This document shows positions 36,631-46,143 of a DNA stretch of 64,000 nt, one piece after another. This DNA is from Litorimonas sp039975855 (lineage in GTDB: Bacteria > Pseudomonadota > Alphaproteobacteria > Caulobacterales > Maricaulaceae): the NCBI GenBank assembly GCA_039975855.1, contig JBDWGH010000004.1, forward strand, positions 62,001-126,000, read 5' to 3'. Made by a program: the position numbers and the translations under genes. The notes under the pieces are model-generated. The model was not told the origin of the DNA. It worked only from the letters and a program-made list of their open reading frames with translations, and made no database searches. Within the stretch, counting starts at the first letter, position 1; each line of letters opens with the position of its first letter.

Positions 36631-37617
36631 CTACTGCCGGATAATTTTCGCGTCGACCGTATCAATTACGGGCTCACCCTTAAACGCGTAATATCGCTGA
36701 ACGAGATAGCCTTGCTTTTGTAATTCTGAGAGTAAACTTTCTTCGCCAAGTAAATGCGCTGTTCCCACTGCCACAAACCCTGTTCCGCTGTCTTCCATAA
36801 AGCGTGAAAGTTGTGGCGCCCAATCTCGATTTCGATCCCTAAGCAAGCTATTAAACACTTCAGGAGCGCGGGATTTCATCGGTAGAACAAGGTTTTCTGT
36901 TAGGAAATCTGTACCGCCTACAGACCATTGATCAGCAATTTCGGTGGCACTCTGACCCAGAGTATTAAAATTCTCCATTGTCTCGGTTAGAATATCGATT
37001 TGTATTTCCTCAGGTAGATCTGCGGAAGCCCGTAATTGGGTCTCAAGGCTTTCCAGAAAGAGTACATTCTTACCATTGCGAGCGGCACGGGATTTTAAAG
37101 CTTCATCGGCTGAGAGATCCGCCGACAATCCAGCATTTTGCGCAGCGGCAAAGGTTAAATATTCAGCCGCCAACCAGGGCCGCATTCCGTCCAATGCTGC
37201 TATTGTTAGCTTTCCATTATTTGCTGCAGCCTCCATCAAATTGAGTTGATAATTATCCAACTGATCGGACAGGCGGCGCCCATCATTTCTAAGTCCCAAA
37301 CGCGTCGTCAAGACGGTTGCATCAACTTGCCCGGCTGGACCGGTATCGACTTCAAAGAATATGGTTCCAGAGTCATCAAATGCTTGGCGCATATCCTCTC
37401 GCTGCCACACCAAATCATCGGGAAGTAAATGAACCGTTCCGAATATGTAGAGAGTTGAGTCGAAATCCTTCGCCACCCAAATGGCCGGACCATCATTGCG
37501 CATTCGCGCATCTTGCACACGGCTGGATACAGAATCATTTGCAGTTCGGGAACTTTCAGATGGATAACATGCCACCAAAACAGAAGCCATAGCGATAAGA
37601 GGTAGCAAGCAATTCAT
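36631..37617 (-). CDS. TraB/GumN family lipoprotein
   Basis: 328 residues. Signal with lipobox VLVAC. Two GTxHL motifs, GTVHLLPDD and GTAHLLGEES, mark the TraB/GumN fold related to metalloproteases such as erythromycin-esterase-like and TIKI proteins. Role in bacteria is unresolved; possibly a peptidase or heme/pheromone-binding protein. I start it at the ATG at 37617; a TTG at 37653 is in frame, and neither has a clear ribosome site. Confidence 0.85.
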   Translation of the reverse strand: MNCLLPLIAMASVLVACYPSESSRTANDSVSSRVQDARMRNDGPAIWVAKDFDSTLYIFGTVHLLPDDLVWQREDMRQAFDDSGTIFFEVDTGPAGQVDATVLTTRLGLRNDGRRLSDQLDNYQLNLMEAAANNGKLTIAALDGMRPWLAAEYLTFAAAQNAGLSADLSADEALKSRAARNGKNVLFLESLETQLRASADLPEEIQIDILTETMENFNTLGQSATEIADQWSVGGTDFLTENLVLPMKSRAPEVFNSLLRDRNRDWAPQLSRFMEDSGTGFVAVGTAHLLGEESLLSELQKQGYLVQRYYAFKGEPVIDTVDAKIIRQ

Positions 37618-37698
37618 AAAACAGTATGTGCGCCGTCCCGGCAGACGTTTCAACCGCTGGACAGCGCGTCATTGCAGCGCTAAGGGAGCGCGTCGCTC

Positions 37699-37775
<77 letters not shown>

Positions 37776-37816
37776 TAATTTTTCAAGATGCATACAGGAA
37801 ATCCGAGATCCCCTTC

Positions 37817-38386
37817 TTACTCGAAGGCGTAACCAAAGTTATTGATATCCACTGCAAATGCCTTTGCGATAATTTCGGCGGTTTGGTCGTTATAATATGA
37901 CCTGAAATCACTCCGACGATCGGAAGGTTTCATGTGCGGAATCTCCCCTTCAATTGGGCGATCTACAATCTCAGAAAGCCTAAAGATATCCTCACGCAAG
38001 TTTTCAAACCTTCCAATAAAATCGATATCGGAATCTACGATTTGCTGTTCCCGGCCAGACAGCCACTCCGTTTGCTGACGGAACATTTTTGGCTTGTCAT
38101 AATAAGGCAATTCTCGTCGGTCGAAGCAAAATTCAACCCAATCCGAAAATGGAATTGGAGACTCCCCTAATCCGGTCTGGTTGGTCTTTATGCGCCAATG
38201 ATAATGCGACACAACCCGATCCCAGGGGTTTCTAACAAAGGAAAAAACAAAGTCTTGTTTAAACCTGTCATCACCCAGTTCCGTAATGAGATCATTTGCG
38301 TCGACGTGTCGAAACGACAAACCGAGCGCTTTCCCAACAGTTGTCCCGCCAGTTTTATTAATATGGATTTGGTGAATGGTATTCAA
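37817..38386 (-). CDS. Sulfotransferase (family 2-like)
   Basis: 189 residues. PAPS-binding 5'-phosphosulfate loop HINKTGGTTVGK at about 8-19 and the 3'-phosphate motif FVRNPWDRVVSHY at about 50-62, typical of carbohydrate sulfotransferases. Cytosolic or membrane-associated; acceptor unknown, surface glycan likely from context. The start is TTG at 38386, with GAGGGG 7 nt upstream; a longer TTG start at 38428 lacks a ribosome site. Divergent from a second sulfotransferase gene 66 nt away. Confidence 0.85.
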   Translation of the reverse strand: MNTIHQIHINKTGGTTVGKALGLSFRHVDANDLITELGDDRFKQDFVFSFVRNPWDRVVSHYHWRIKTNQTGLGESPIPFSDWVEFCFDRRELPYYDKPKMFRQQTEWLSGREQQIVDSDIDFIGRFENLREDIFRLSEIVDRPIEGEIPHMKPSDRRSDFRSYYNDQTAEIIAKAFAVDINNFGYAFE

Positions 38387-38452
38387 CGTTCTGCCCCTCG
38401 TGCGGTTCGTCAATCGACTTGACTGCAATTTACACCGCTATATCGGTAACCC

Positions 38453-39028
38453 ATGCAAAAACGCCAGAAAGTATTCGGGATTGGCTTTCACAAAACTGGA
38501 ACGAAGTCCTTACGCAAAGCTCTAGAGAGACTTGGATATAAGGTCTGCGGCCCAGTCGGGGCACGTGATCCAAATATCGCCAATTCTGCGATAGAATTCG
38601 CTTTGGAATATGCCAACAAATTTGATGCTGTGCAGGACAATCCCTTTCCGCCATTGTTTCGAGAACTAGATGCGGCTTTTCCCGGCAGCAAATTCATACT
38701 CACAACTGAAGATCCAGATATTTGGATAGCCCGGACAGTTCGTTATTTCGGAGCAGCCCAATCCCCTATGCGAGAATGGATTTATGGAAAGGGCTCACCT
38801 GTCGGAAATGAAAGTCTCTACCGAGATAGATTTGTAAGGCACAACACGGAGGTGTTGGATCATTTTGCCAACCGTCCGGATGATTTGCTGGTTTGGCCCT
38901 TAACAAGCGAACCCAGTTGGGAACGCCTTTGCGAATTCCTCAATCTGGACGTTCCGGAGCGAACTCCCTTCCCACACGAAAACAAAAGCGGGAATCAATA
39001 CGTTCGCGCAACCTCTGGACAGCGCTGA
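38453..39028 (+). CDS. Sulfotransferase family protein
   Basis: 191 residues. The PAPS loop is GFHKTGTKS at about 11-19. The later segment PGSKFILTTEDPDIWIARTVRYF matches the 3'-phosphate-binding region of the short Sulfotransfer_4 type. Acceptor unknown. Divergent from the other sulfotransferase; followed after 22 nt by the Sel1 genes. Confidence 0.82.
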   Translation: MQKRQKVFGIGFHKTGTKSLRKALERLGYKVCGPVGARDPNIANSAIEFALEYANKFDAVQDNPFPPLFRELDAAFPGSKFILTTEDPDIWIARTVRYFGAAQSPMREWIYGKGSPVGNESLYRDRFVRHNTEVLDHFANRPDDLLVWPLTSEPSWERLCEFLNLDVPERTPFPHENKSGNQYVRATSGQR

Positions 39029-39050
39029 TGCGCCGACTTAAAGGACCATC

Positions 39051-39929
39051 ATGAGGCGCATATCATTTTTAATCATGGCAGGTTTTGCCATCACATTGGC
39101 CAGCTGTACGTCGGAGACGACAGAGAATGTCGCTGATCGACCATTTTCCGAAGGCTTGGCAGCCTATTCAGAAGGTGAATTTGGCAAAGCGCTGACCATT
39201 CTTGAGCCGCATGCAGAAAGCGGTGACTCGGCCGCACAAATGATGCTGGCGGAAATATATTTGACCGGAAAAACCGGCGTCACCGATGAAAAACGCGGAT
39301 CTACTTGGTTAGAAAAAGCTGCCGATCAAGGCGTGACAAAAGCACAGGCCATGATGGGTACGCGCTATCTGAACGGAAACGGTGTTGAGCAAGACGATAC
39401 ACGCGGGATTGAGTATTTATTGGCGGCTGCCAAGGGCGGAAATGCCCGTGCAAATGTTCAACTTGGCTTTCTCTACGAACACGGGAAAGCTGTCGAAAAG
39501 AGTGCCGACTCCGCTGGACGGTTCTATTACAGAGCTTCAATCATAGGTGATGAAGAAGCTGTAACGCGTCTAAAAAAACTCTCGGAAACCGACGTTATTG
39601 GTCCAAAAACTTATCTCGGCATTTTATACCGCGACGGAAAAGGAGTTCCACAAGACCCCAACAAAGCATTCTCTCTGGTCGAGCACGATGCGCAGTCGGG
39701 ACAACCCTATGCGCAATACCTCATCAGTGAAGCATATGGAGTTGGTCAAGGTACGGAGCGCGACGTGGAAACTGCATATATGTGGGCCAATCTATCAGCG
39801 GCACAATCCTTTGCTGGCGCGATAGAACGACGAGACATTTGGGCTCAAATAATGACTCCTGAACAGATCGAAAAGGCCCAAGACTTGTCCCGTGATTGGC
39901 AGGCTAAATTCGATGCAAAAACTCCTTAA
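39051..39929 (+). CDS. Sel1-repeat lipoprotein
   Basis: 292 residues. Lipoprotein signal ends TLASC. About five Sel1-like repeats (AQMMLAEIYLTG, AQAMMGTRYLNGNGV, ANVQLGFLYEHGKAV, TYLGILYRDGKGV, AQYLISEAYGVGQGT), a solenoid used for protein-protein contacts. Role unknown. Overlaps the following Sel1 gene by 17 nt. Confidence 0.88.
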   Translation: MRRISFLIMAGFAITLASCTSETTENVADRPFSEGLAAYSEGEFGKALTILEPHAESGDSAAQMMLAEIYLTGKTGVTDEKRGSTWLEKAADQGVTKAQAMMGTRYLNGNGVEQDDTRGIEYLLAAAKGGNARANVQLGFLYEHGKAVEKSADSAGRFYYRASIIGDEEAVTRLKKLSETDVIGPKTYLGILYRDGKGVPQDPNKAFSLVEHDAQSGQPYAQYLISEAYGVGQGTERDVETAYMWANLSAAQSFAGAIERRDIWAQIMTPEQIEKAQDLSRDWQAKFDAKTP

Positions 39930-41010
39930 ACTCGGGCTGACTACTCTAACAGGACTGGCATTACTAACGCCAAATTTCGCGGGTGCTCAAGCTGGATTGA
40001 GTCTCGAAGACATAGTTCTTCTGGCCGAAAATAGTAACGTTGTCGCGCAATATTCTTTAGGAGAGGCTTACCGGAAGGGCGATGGCGTAGCGCAGGATTA
40101 TGCAGAGGCAATCCTTTGGTACAAAACTGCATCTGACAATGGCTCAATTGATGCAAAGTTTGCCTTAGGTGGATTAACGGCAGAAGGTTTGGGGACAGAC
40201 CGAAACCTAAAAAATGCGTTCAGTCTGTTTGAATCGGCCGCCTCGGCCGGACACCCTCAGTCTGCCTTGGTCCTTGGCACAATGATCGAAAAAGGATTGG
40301 GTACTGATAAAACCCCCAAAGAAGCCGTTAGCTGGTACGAGAGAGCTGCTGAAAAAGGTGTCGCCGATGGCGCAACAAATCTTGGCGTTCTTTACCAAAC
40401 TGGGGAAATCGTTACGCAAGATTTTAGCGTTGCACAAATTTGGTATAAGCGCGCAGCATCGCTTGGAGATGCCCGTGCGTTAAATAATTTGGGCGTCATG
40501 TTCATGCGCGGTGAAGGCGTGGAACAAGACCCCAAACAAGCTGCTGAATTTTTTAAAGCAGCAATGGAAAAAGGATCGACAGAGGCGATGACCAATCTCG
40601 GCTCTCTATACGAAAGTGCGCTTGGCGTGCCGTTAGATGAAGCCAAAGCCAAAGCTCTCTACCGCCAAGCTGCGGAAGCAACGCGCAATAAGCGAACCGC
40701 AAGCGGTTTACCTAACTCTGAAGAGATCACAAAAATTGTTTCTGCTCCTGGTTTCAATAAACGCGATGTACAACGCGCCGCCCAAGCGGGTGATGCCCGC
40801 GCGCAATATGTGCTTGGGCATTTACACATGAATGGCTGGGGTACCCCGCAGGACTATGTCAGCGCCTATGCTTGGTTAAACTTGGCGGGAGCGGGATTGT
40901 CAGAGACGTCGGTTCGAGACAGTTTAGCCAAACGTATGACGTCCTCTCAGATTAATTCCGCACAAGCCTTATCACGTGATTTGGAGACCGCTATTTCAAA
41001 CGGCGAGTAA
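39913..41010 (+). CDS. Secreted Sel1-repeat protein
   Basis: 365 residues with a signal peptide ending FAGAQA. About seven Sel1 repeats (VVAQYSLGEAYRKGDGVAQDY, ...ATNLGVLYQTGEIV, ARALNNLGVMFMRGEGVEQD, AQYVLGHLHMNGWGTPQD). It has the same repeats as the previous gene, likely an old duplication. The ATG at 39913 follows AGG at long spacing. Convergent overlap of 20 nt with the permease/propeller gene. Confidence 0.88.
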   Translation: MQKLLKLGLTTLTGLALLTPNFAGAQAGLSLEDIVLLAENSNVVAQYSLGEAYRKGDGVAQDYAEAILWYKTASDNGSIDAKFALGGLTAEGLGTDRNLKNAFSLFESAASAGHPQSALVLGTMIEKGLGTDKTPKEAVSWYERAAEKGVADGATNLGVLYQTGEIVTQDFSVAQIWYKRAASLGDARALNNLGVMFMRGEGVEQDPKQAAEFFKAAMEKGSTEAMTNLGSLYESALGVPLDEAKAKALYRQAAEATRNKRTASGLPNSEEITKIVSAPGFNKRDVQRAAQAGDARAQYVLGHLHMNGWGTPQDYVSAYAWLNLAGAGLSETSVRDSLAKRMTSSQINSAQALSRDLETAISNGE

Positions 41011-44000
41011 TCGTGTAGCGTGATCCCGCTGCAAATGGGCCCGTTAGATCGGTTTTCCCGCCATCGACCCAATTGACAGTAATACGATCAATTAAATCAT
41101 ACGAAGCCAGTCCAAAATGCGCGACCGCGGCATCGAACGACATAAAACCTCCACCCAATTGCAATTCCCTAACTTGCTGACGACCATCGCCATAGGTGAT
41201 TGTTATTCGGTTCCCAACTCCGTCGCGATTGCCAATCTCGTCGTCAAATTCGAAACTGATAGAATTCCCATCCTGCGAGTTGTTGAGATAAACTTGCAAG
41301 GGTCCGTTCACGGGCACAGTGACGATATCTAGATCACCATCATTATCAATATCACTGCGCGTAGCAGCTGCCGTCATCAGGTAATCTTCAACCCCAGTTT
41401 CTATGGCGCGTTCGACAAACATCCCATTTCCTTGATTTTGGAAATAGAGGTTAGCGGGTGTGGCTTCCGTAGGGACCCATGTCCCATTCACGATCAGCAT
41501 ATCCTGCCATTCGTCATTATCGAAATCCCCTACCTTGGTATCCCAACTCCAACCACCAACCTCCAGACCGACATCAACCGCAGTGTCGGTATAGGTACCG
41601 TTTTCTCCACGCGACAATAGGACGTTACGAGCATCAATTTGCTTTATCTCCTTCAGGACATCTTCCGTCGTGATGTTCTGAATGGGTTTAAAATGGATAT
41701 CGCAAAAAGCCCGAGCTTCGGGTTGGTCACGAGCAATAAGACGGCACATGCCGGGATTGCGAGCTTGAATCGCAAGATCTTTGACGAGCATGGCCTGACA
41801 CTCCTCGCGGTCAGGCGATGCGATTTCCTGACATTTACTGGCATATGTCGGGTCAAAACTGTTCCCAGATTTATACCAACGTTTGACCGCCATGTTGCGT
41901 TCACAAATCTCGCGATCATTTGCCCGAGAAATACCATCGCAATAATTACGGATGGGTGACATATTTAGTCTATCCGAAATACCTGAAGCTCGGCCTGCTA
42001 TCTGCGCGAAATAGAGATCCGGCACGAGATCATTATTGAGGTCATCTGATTTGATAGCCATTGTAGTGTTTGTTGTATGCGGGAGTATCTCGTCGGCACG
42101 TGTGACTTTCTGCAAAGTCCCATCTTTCCCACCGAGATAAACAACATCCGGTAATTCAAAGTCATTCCCGACTAGCAGATCCTGGTAGCCATCTTTATCG
42201 ATATCGGAAAAAAGTATGGAAAGTGTCTCGCCAGGCAACCCTTCCAAATCGGTGAACTGGGTTCCGCTTAGGCGGCCTTCATCGTTTAGTATAAGTCGAT
42301 TACGGGACTCCTCTCCCGGTATGCGGCGATACCATCCAGCTGCCCAGTTCCCAGCAGCAAGGTCTAAATAACCATCTCGATTCACATCACCAAAACTTGC
42401 CGCCAAAGTAAGCGGGGTATCAACCCGGTTCTGGACTTTTCGTATCGATCCGAAATTCAATGAACCTTCAGCGTTGGATATGACGTGATTGCCGTTCATG
42501 TAAGTTGTTAGGAATAGATCCAGCCAACCGTCATTATCGATATCAACGAGCGCTACATTGAACACATCCAATTTTGCCAGCGCATTAGGCAATGCCCCGT
42601 CCTGCGTAAACTGCCCCGTCCCGTCATTGAGGAAAGTTCGAAATCCAACCTCAGTGGATGCGATGATAATATCCAAATCCCCGTCGCGGTCTAAATCACC
42701 TGACGTGATACCTCGACCTTCCCAAAAAGGAGGCCACATATCTTTAAATGAAAACTCAACAGGTTGGTCGAGACCGATCAGGTGAGCTTCTTTTTTTGTA
42801 AAGAGCGTCTCACCTGCTGGTGACTTTGGCTCATAGGGAATTCCAACAACAGATAGTTCAAATTCCTGGTTTTCTCCGCGCGCCGTGGAGGTGGGAGTTA
42901 TCGACTTAGTTTCGGCGAACTTCGGATTCATCTCTGTCGATGAGGAAGGCTCTCCATTTAGCAACATATCCAGCGCGGTTTTCGTTTTATAATCATGCCA
43001 ATTCTGTGCGCCCAGACCGGCTACAACCCCAATGACCCAAACTACGATCGAAACGTAAATCGCGGCCCGAACGGAAATGGTCGTTCCAACAATAAATGCA
43101 GAGTAAATTGAGAAGACACCCAAAGTGAAGAGCAAGGTCATGACATAACCCGGGGGCACGCCAGCCGCGAGCAATGCTGCGCAGATCACAACATCAAAGG
43201 CGATGGGAACGGGTAAGAAAAGACCAAATAGGCCAACAATGAAAAGCCCAAGCAACCCGAACCCGATGCCGGAAAAGGTTTCAATCGGAACAAGTGTTGC
43301 AACAATAGCGCCCAAAAAACCTGCCAAAATCATCAGCGGGACAGTCAATTTAAATATATACCAAAAATCAGCAGCGATATCTTTAACCCAACCCTTGAAA
43401 GCAATACCGAGCCCTTCGGGAGGTTGAGACGCCATTTCGGGGCTCCAAGGACAGGCCCGTTGTTCAGCCTCGGCTAACTGCAATTGATCCTTAGGCAGGA
43501 ATTTACAGATCAACGGAACGGCTAAAACAATCACCGCAATACAGAGCACAACTTTTCCAAAGGCCATATAGAACGGCAAAAGAGCGAACAGCATGCTCAG
43601 CACAACGATATTTAATGTTGGCGATGCGATCATCGTCGACAAGGTTGTTTCCGCCCTCGCCCCGCCATCATACATCCCTTTGGCGATGGGTGCTGCACAG
43701 TTGACGCAAACGCCCAAAGGAGTCCCCATGATGAGTCCTAAAACGCTATTCGCAAAGGAGTTTTTAAAGCTGAGTCTCGTGACGTATCGAAACATCGTCA
43801 GAAAAACAGTCCCCATCAAAACGCCAAACGTCATTCCATTACGGTTCGTATCGATCCAATTCAGCGTCGTCAGACCAATTTTTTTCCAAATGGGATATGC
43901 TGGATCAATATGAAAATGAGCCTCAAAACTCATGGGGTCTTCAAGATGGATAGCTCCGCCCATCAAAGCCTTATCACCAAGTGACGGGTAACGTGAGGAC

Positions 44001-44086
44001 GTCCAAAATAAATAGAGCACCACGCAAAGTAATACGAACGTTATGAAAAACCGCGTTCTATATTTCGTCAAAATCAATGTCGACAT
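40991..44086 (-). CDS. Fusion of a permease domain with an FG-GAP/UnbV beta-propeller
   Basis: 1031 residues in two parts. Residues 1-400 are a polytopic permease of the DUF318/YraQ/ArsP type: eight or more helices, GVCVNCAAPIAKGMYDGG with C127 and C130, and IASPTLN, the family's substrate-path motifs. Residues about 460-1025 hold seven DxDxDGxxD blades (e.g. DLDRDGDLD, DIDNDGWLD, DVNRDGYLD, DIDKDGYQD, DIDNDGDLD), one degenerate (DDLNNDLVPD), and a C-terminal ASPIC/UnbV domain. Between blades five and six lies a roughly 85-residue insert with six cysteines. The propeller presumably sits outside the cytoplasm. Start is the ATG at 44086 with AGGGG upstream. Substrate unknown. Confidence 0.85.
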   Translation of the reverse strand: MSTLILTKYRTRFFITFVLLCVVLYLFWTSSRYPSLGDKALMGGAIHLEDPMSFEAHFHIDPAYPIWKKIGLTTLNWIDTNRNGMTFGVLMGTVFLTMFRYVTRLSFKNSFANSVLGLIMGTPLGVCVNCAAPIAKGMYDGGARAETTLSTMIASPTLNIVVLSMLFALLPFYMAFGKVVLCIAVIVLAVPLICKFLPKDQLQLAEAEQRACPWSPEMASQPPEGLGIAFKGWVKDIAADFWYIFKLTVPLMILAGFLGAIVATLVPIETFSGIGFGLLGLFIVGLFGLFLPVPIAFDVVICAALLAAGVPPGYVMTLLFTLGVFSIYSAFIVGTTISVRAAIYVSIVVWVIGVVAGLGAQNWHDYKTKTALDMLLNGEPSSSTEMNPKFAETKSITPTSTARGENQEFELSVVGIPYEPKSPAGETLFTKKEAHLIGLDQPVEFSFKDMWPPFWEGRGITSGDLDRDGDLDIIIASTEVGFRTFLNDGTGQFTQDGALPNALAKLDVFNVALVDIDNDGWLDLFLTTYMNGNHVISNAEGSLNFGSIRKVQNRVDTPLTLAASFGDVNRDGYLDLAAGNWAAGWYRRIPGEESRNRLILNDEGRLSGTQFTDLEGLPGETLSILFSDIDKDGYQDLLVGNDFELPDVVYLGGKDGTLQKVTRADEILPHTTNTTMAIKSDDLNNDLVPDLYFAQIAGRASGISDRLNMSPIRNYCDGISRANDREICERNMAVKRWYKSGNSFDPTYASKCQEIASPDREECQAMLVKDLAIQARNPGMCRLIARDQPEARAFCDIHFKPIQNITTEDVLKEIKQIDARNVLLSRGENGTYTDTAVDVGLEVGGWSWDTKVGDFDNDEWQDMLIVNGTWVPTEATPANLYFQNQGNGMFVERAIETGVEDYLMTAAATRSDIDNDGDLDIVTVPVNGPLQVYLNNSQDGNSISFEFDDEIGNRDGVGNRITITYGDGRQQVRELQLGGGFMSFDAAVAHFGLASYDLIDRITVNWVDGGKTDLTGPFAAGSRYTITRRLK

Positions 44087-44220
44087 TTTTAGGCCCCTAG
44101 TCGTAGATGGTTCTGACAACCCGTTCGAATGAGTGCAAGTCTCGTTGTGTAAACTCGACCACTTTTTGTGAATCTTTACTTTCCGCTATTTCTGATATAC
44201 GAGCCTAAAGTTGTTTAATT

Positions 44221-44299
44221 TCTGGGGCGGAAATTTAAACGAGCAAATACCCCAGATTTTTCTCTTCCTGTGTAGCTTGCTGAGCTCGTTAAAGGGGTA
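44221..44299 (+). promoter_or_regulatory. Leader RNA with two nested helices and alternative SD pairing, copy 1
   Basis: TCTGGGG (44221-44227) pairs perfectly with CCCCAGA (44250-44256), while AACGAGC (44238-44244) pairs with GCTCGTT (44284-44290); the two interleave as a pseudoknot. TACCCC (44248-44253) can instead pair with GGGGTA (44294-44299), the ribosome site of the next gene. The same arrangement precedes the duplicate module (46144-46222). Hand-derived pairing, so no ligand is proposed. Confidence 0.5.
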
Positions 44300-44302
44300 A
44301 TT

Positions 44303-44743
44303 ATGCGACCAAAAAAACTATCACTAATAGCTGCGGGAGCAAGCTTATGCTTGTTCGCCAGCCCAGCATTTGCGGCCGAGGCTTTCGTATCGGGTGGCAA
44401 GCTCACAGTAAAAACTGAAGTCGCGAAGGCTTCGAACTTTAATCTCACTGTTATCGGACCCCATGGCTTCAATGCCACGGAAAAGTCTAGCAAGGGCGTT
44501 CCGACCGTTACGCTCGGCGACGAGAAGGGCATCTCTGATGGTGTTTACTCATGGGAATTGACAGGTTCTACGAGCAAGCGAATTCGTAATCCAAAGTCCA
44601 GTTTTAACAATGGGCGAGACGGCGAGAAACGAGATCTTGTGAATCAATCCTTCTCAGAAAACGGAACATTCCGAATTGTGAAGGGTGTGGCGCAAATGCC
44701 TGACGATAAGGAAGAAGAAGAAAAGTCAGGGAGTGATAGATGA
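44303..44743 (+). CDS. Secreted protein A1 of duplicated two-gene module
   Basis: 146 residues with a signal peptide ending PAFAAEA. The mature part looks like a small beta-sandwich: GGKLTVKTEV, LTVIGPHGFNA, DGVYSWELTG, RNPKSSFNNGR, GTFRIVKGVAQMP. The copy at 46228 is about half identical, with the GPxGFxA, DGxYxWxLTG, RNPK and NGR segments retained. No domain recognised. It overlaps gene B1 by 4 nt, and a GGGG ribosome site lies in a structured leader. Confidence 0.75.
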   Translation: MRPKKLSLIAAGASLCLFASPAFAAEAFVSGGKLTVKTEVAKASNFNLTVIGPHGFNATEKSSKGVPTVTLGDEKGISDGVYSWELTGSTSKRIRNPKSSFNNGRDGEKRDLVNQSFSENGTFRIVKGVAQMPDDKEEEEKSGSDR

Positions 44744-45975
44744 CATATTCCAAGTTTATGAAAGTCACGCTGGCTGCTTTTCTCTTGGCATCTCCAGCTG
44801 TAATTGGAATATCTGCCGCCGCTGATATTGTACATAATGATGATGTTATCATCGACGGCAGTCTCTGCGTTGGATTGGATTGTGTGAACGGTGAAGCCTT
44901 TGGATTCGATACGATCCGGCTAAAAGAGAACAATCTCCGCATTCATTTTGATGATACGAGTACAGCAGCTAGTTTTCCTAGAACTGACTGGCGCATTGAG
45001 ATTAATTCCAGTTCAAATGGCGGCGCGTCCTATTTCGGCATAGAAGATGCCAGCATTGGTCGGATGCCTTTTCAAATTCGAGCTAATGCACCCTCAAACT
45101 CACTATTCGTCTCGAGTTCAGGTAATGTTGGAATGGGGACATCATCACCCGTTGCAAATATGCATTCGGTAGATGGGGATACACCAACTCTTCGTCTGGA
45201 ACAAAATGGCTCATCCGGCTTTACTCCGCAAACCTGGGACCTCGCCGGGAATGAGACGAACTTCTTCATTCGTGACGTATCGAATGGCAGTGCATTACCT
45301 TTCCGCATTTTTCCAGGAGCGGACTCCAGCGCTCTCGTTATTGCTGACGACAGTCAAATTGGATTCGGCCTTCAGTCTCCCCGCGCACCCCTTCATATTT
45401 TTGCTGATGATGCGGGAGTAAAACTGGACAGTGGTAGCAGCGGAGAATGGGATATTTTTGTGCAAGATTCAGACGGTGAGTTCGCAATCGATGACGATTC
45501 GACAATGGGTTCGGACTTTATTTTCAAAACAGCGGATACAGCTGACAACTCACCTTGGGAATTCGTACATCGGGCCGATAATGGTCTTGGAATAAATATC
45601 GGCACGTCTCTGGGAGCAGACTTTATTCTTAGCGATAATGGAGACCTGTCCGTGCTTGGCACGATCACATCAAGCGGCCCAACATGTGGCGGCGGGTGTG
45701 ATGCAGTATTCGACTCAGACTACCAACTTCCAACGATTGAAGAGCATGCAGAAGCAATGTTCACCAAGCGTCATCTCCCAACTGTTGGTCCAACAAGCCC
45801 TGACGCGCAAATCAATCTAACAGAGCACATGGGGAATGTTCTCAACGAATTAGAAAAGGCGCATATTTACATCGCACAACTCAATGAACGAAACAAAGCG
45901 CTTGAAACCGAGTTAGCGGAAAGCAAAAACTCGTTTGAATCCAGGCTTAAACATCTTGAGCAATCATTGAAGTAA
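44740..45975 (+). CDS. Secreted tail-fibre-like protein B1 of duplicated module
   Basis: 411 residues with a signal peptide (about 1-27). Repeats of the type NVGMGTSSPVANMH and GFGLQSPRAPLHI recall the GIGTxxPxxxLHV repeats of Bacteroidota and phage-like fibres. The C-terminus CDAVFDSDYQLPTIEEHAEAMF...HLPTVGPTSPDAQINLTEHMGNVLNELEKAHIYIAQLN and the final heptad-rich coil match the widespread tail-fibre C-terminal module (VF..DY.L..lee...HLP...s). Likely a trimeric surface fibre; inference. Overlaps A1 by ATGA. Confidence 0.82.
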   Translation: MTYSKFMKVTLAAFLLASPAVIGISAAADIVHNDDVIIDGSLCVGLDCVNGEAFGFDTIRLKENNLRIHFDDTSTAASFPRTDWRIEINSSSNGGASYFGIEDASIGRMPFQIRANAPSNSLFVSSSGNVGMGTSSPVANMHSVDGDTPTLRLEQNGSSGFTPQTWDLAGNETNFFIRDVSNGSALPFRIFPGADSSALVIADDSQIGFGLQSPRAPLHIFADDAGVKLDSGSSGEWDIFVQDSDGEFAIDDDSTMGSDFIFKTADTADNSPWEFVHRADNGLGINIGTSLGADFILSDNGDLSVLGTITSSGPTCGGGCDAVFDSDYQLPTIEEHAEAMFTKRHLPTVGPTSPDAQINLTEHMGNVLNELEKAHIYIAQLNERNKALETELAESKNSFESRLKHLEQSLK

Positions 45976-46015
45976 AGCCTCAGCTAAGCTCAGAAACACC
46001 CCCTTTAATAGGAAT

Positions 46016-46039
46016 ACCCGAAGCGTCATCGCTTCGGGT
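46016..46039 (+). other. Strong hairpin between the duplicated modules
   Basis: Perfect 10-bp stem ACCCGAAGCG/CGCTTCGGGT with a TCAT loop. Outside it, AAGCCT (45975-45980) can pair with AGGCTT (46042-46047), and CCCCCTTT with AAAAAGGGG, giving a crossed set. No T-run follows, so it is not a normal terminator. Confidence 0.5.
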
Positions 46040-46143
46040 CTAGGCTTAAAAAGGGGAAAAATTACACAAATACACGCTTAGTTTGAAATTTCTGGAGCGC
46101 TTTACTTAGTTAAAATTTCATGTATTTAAAAGGCATTGATTGA

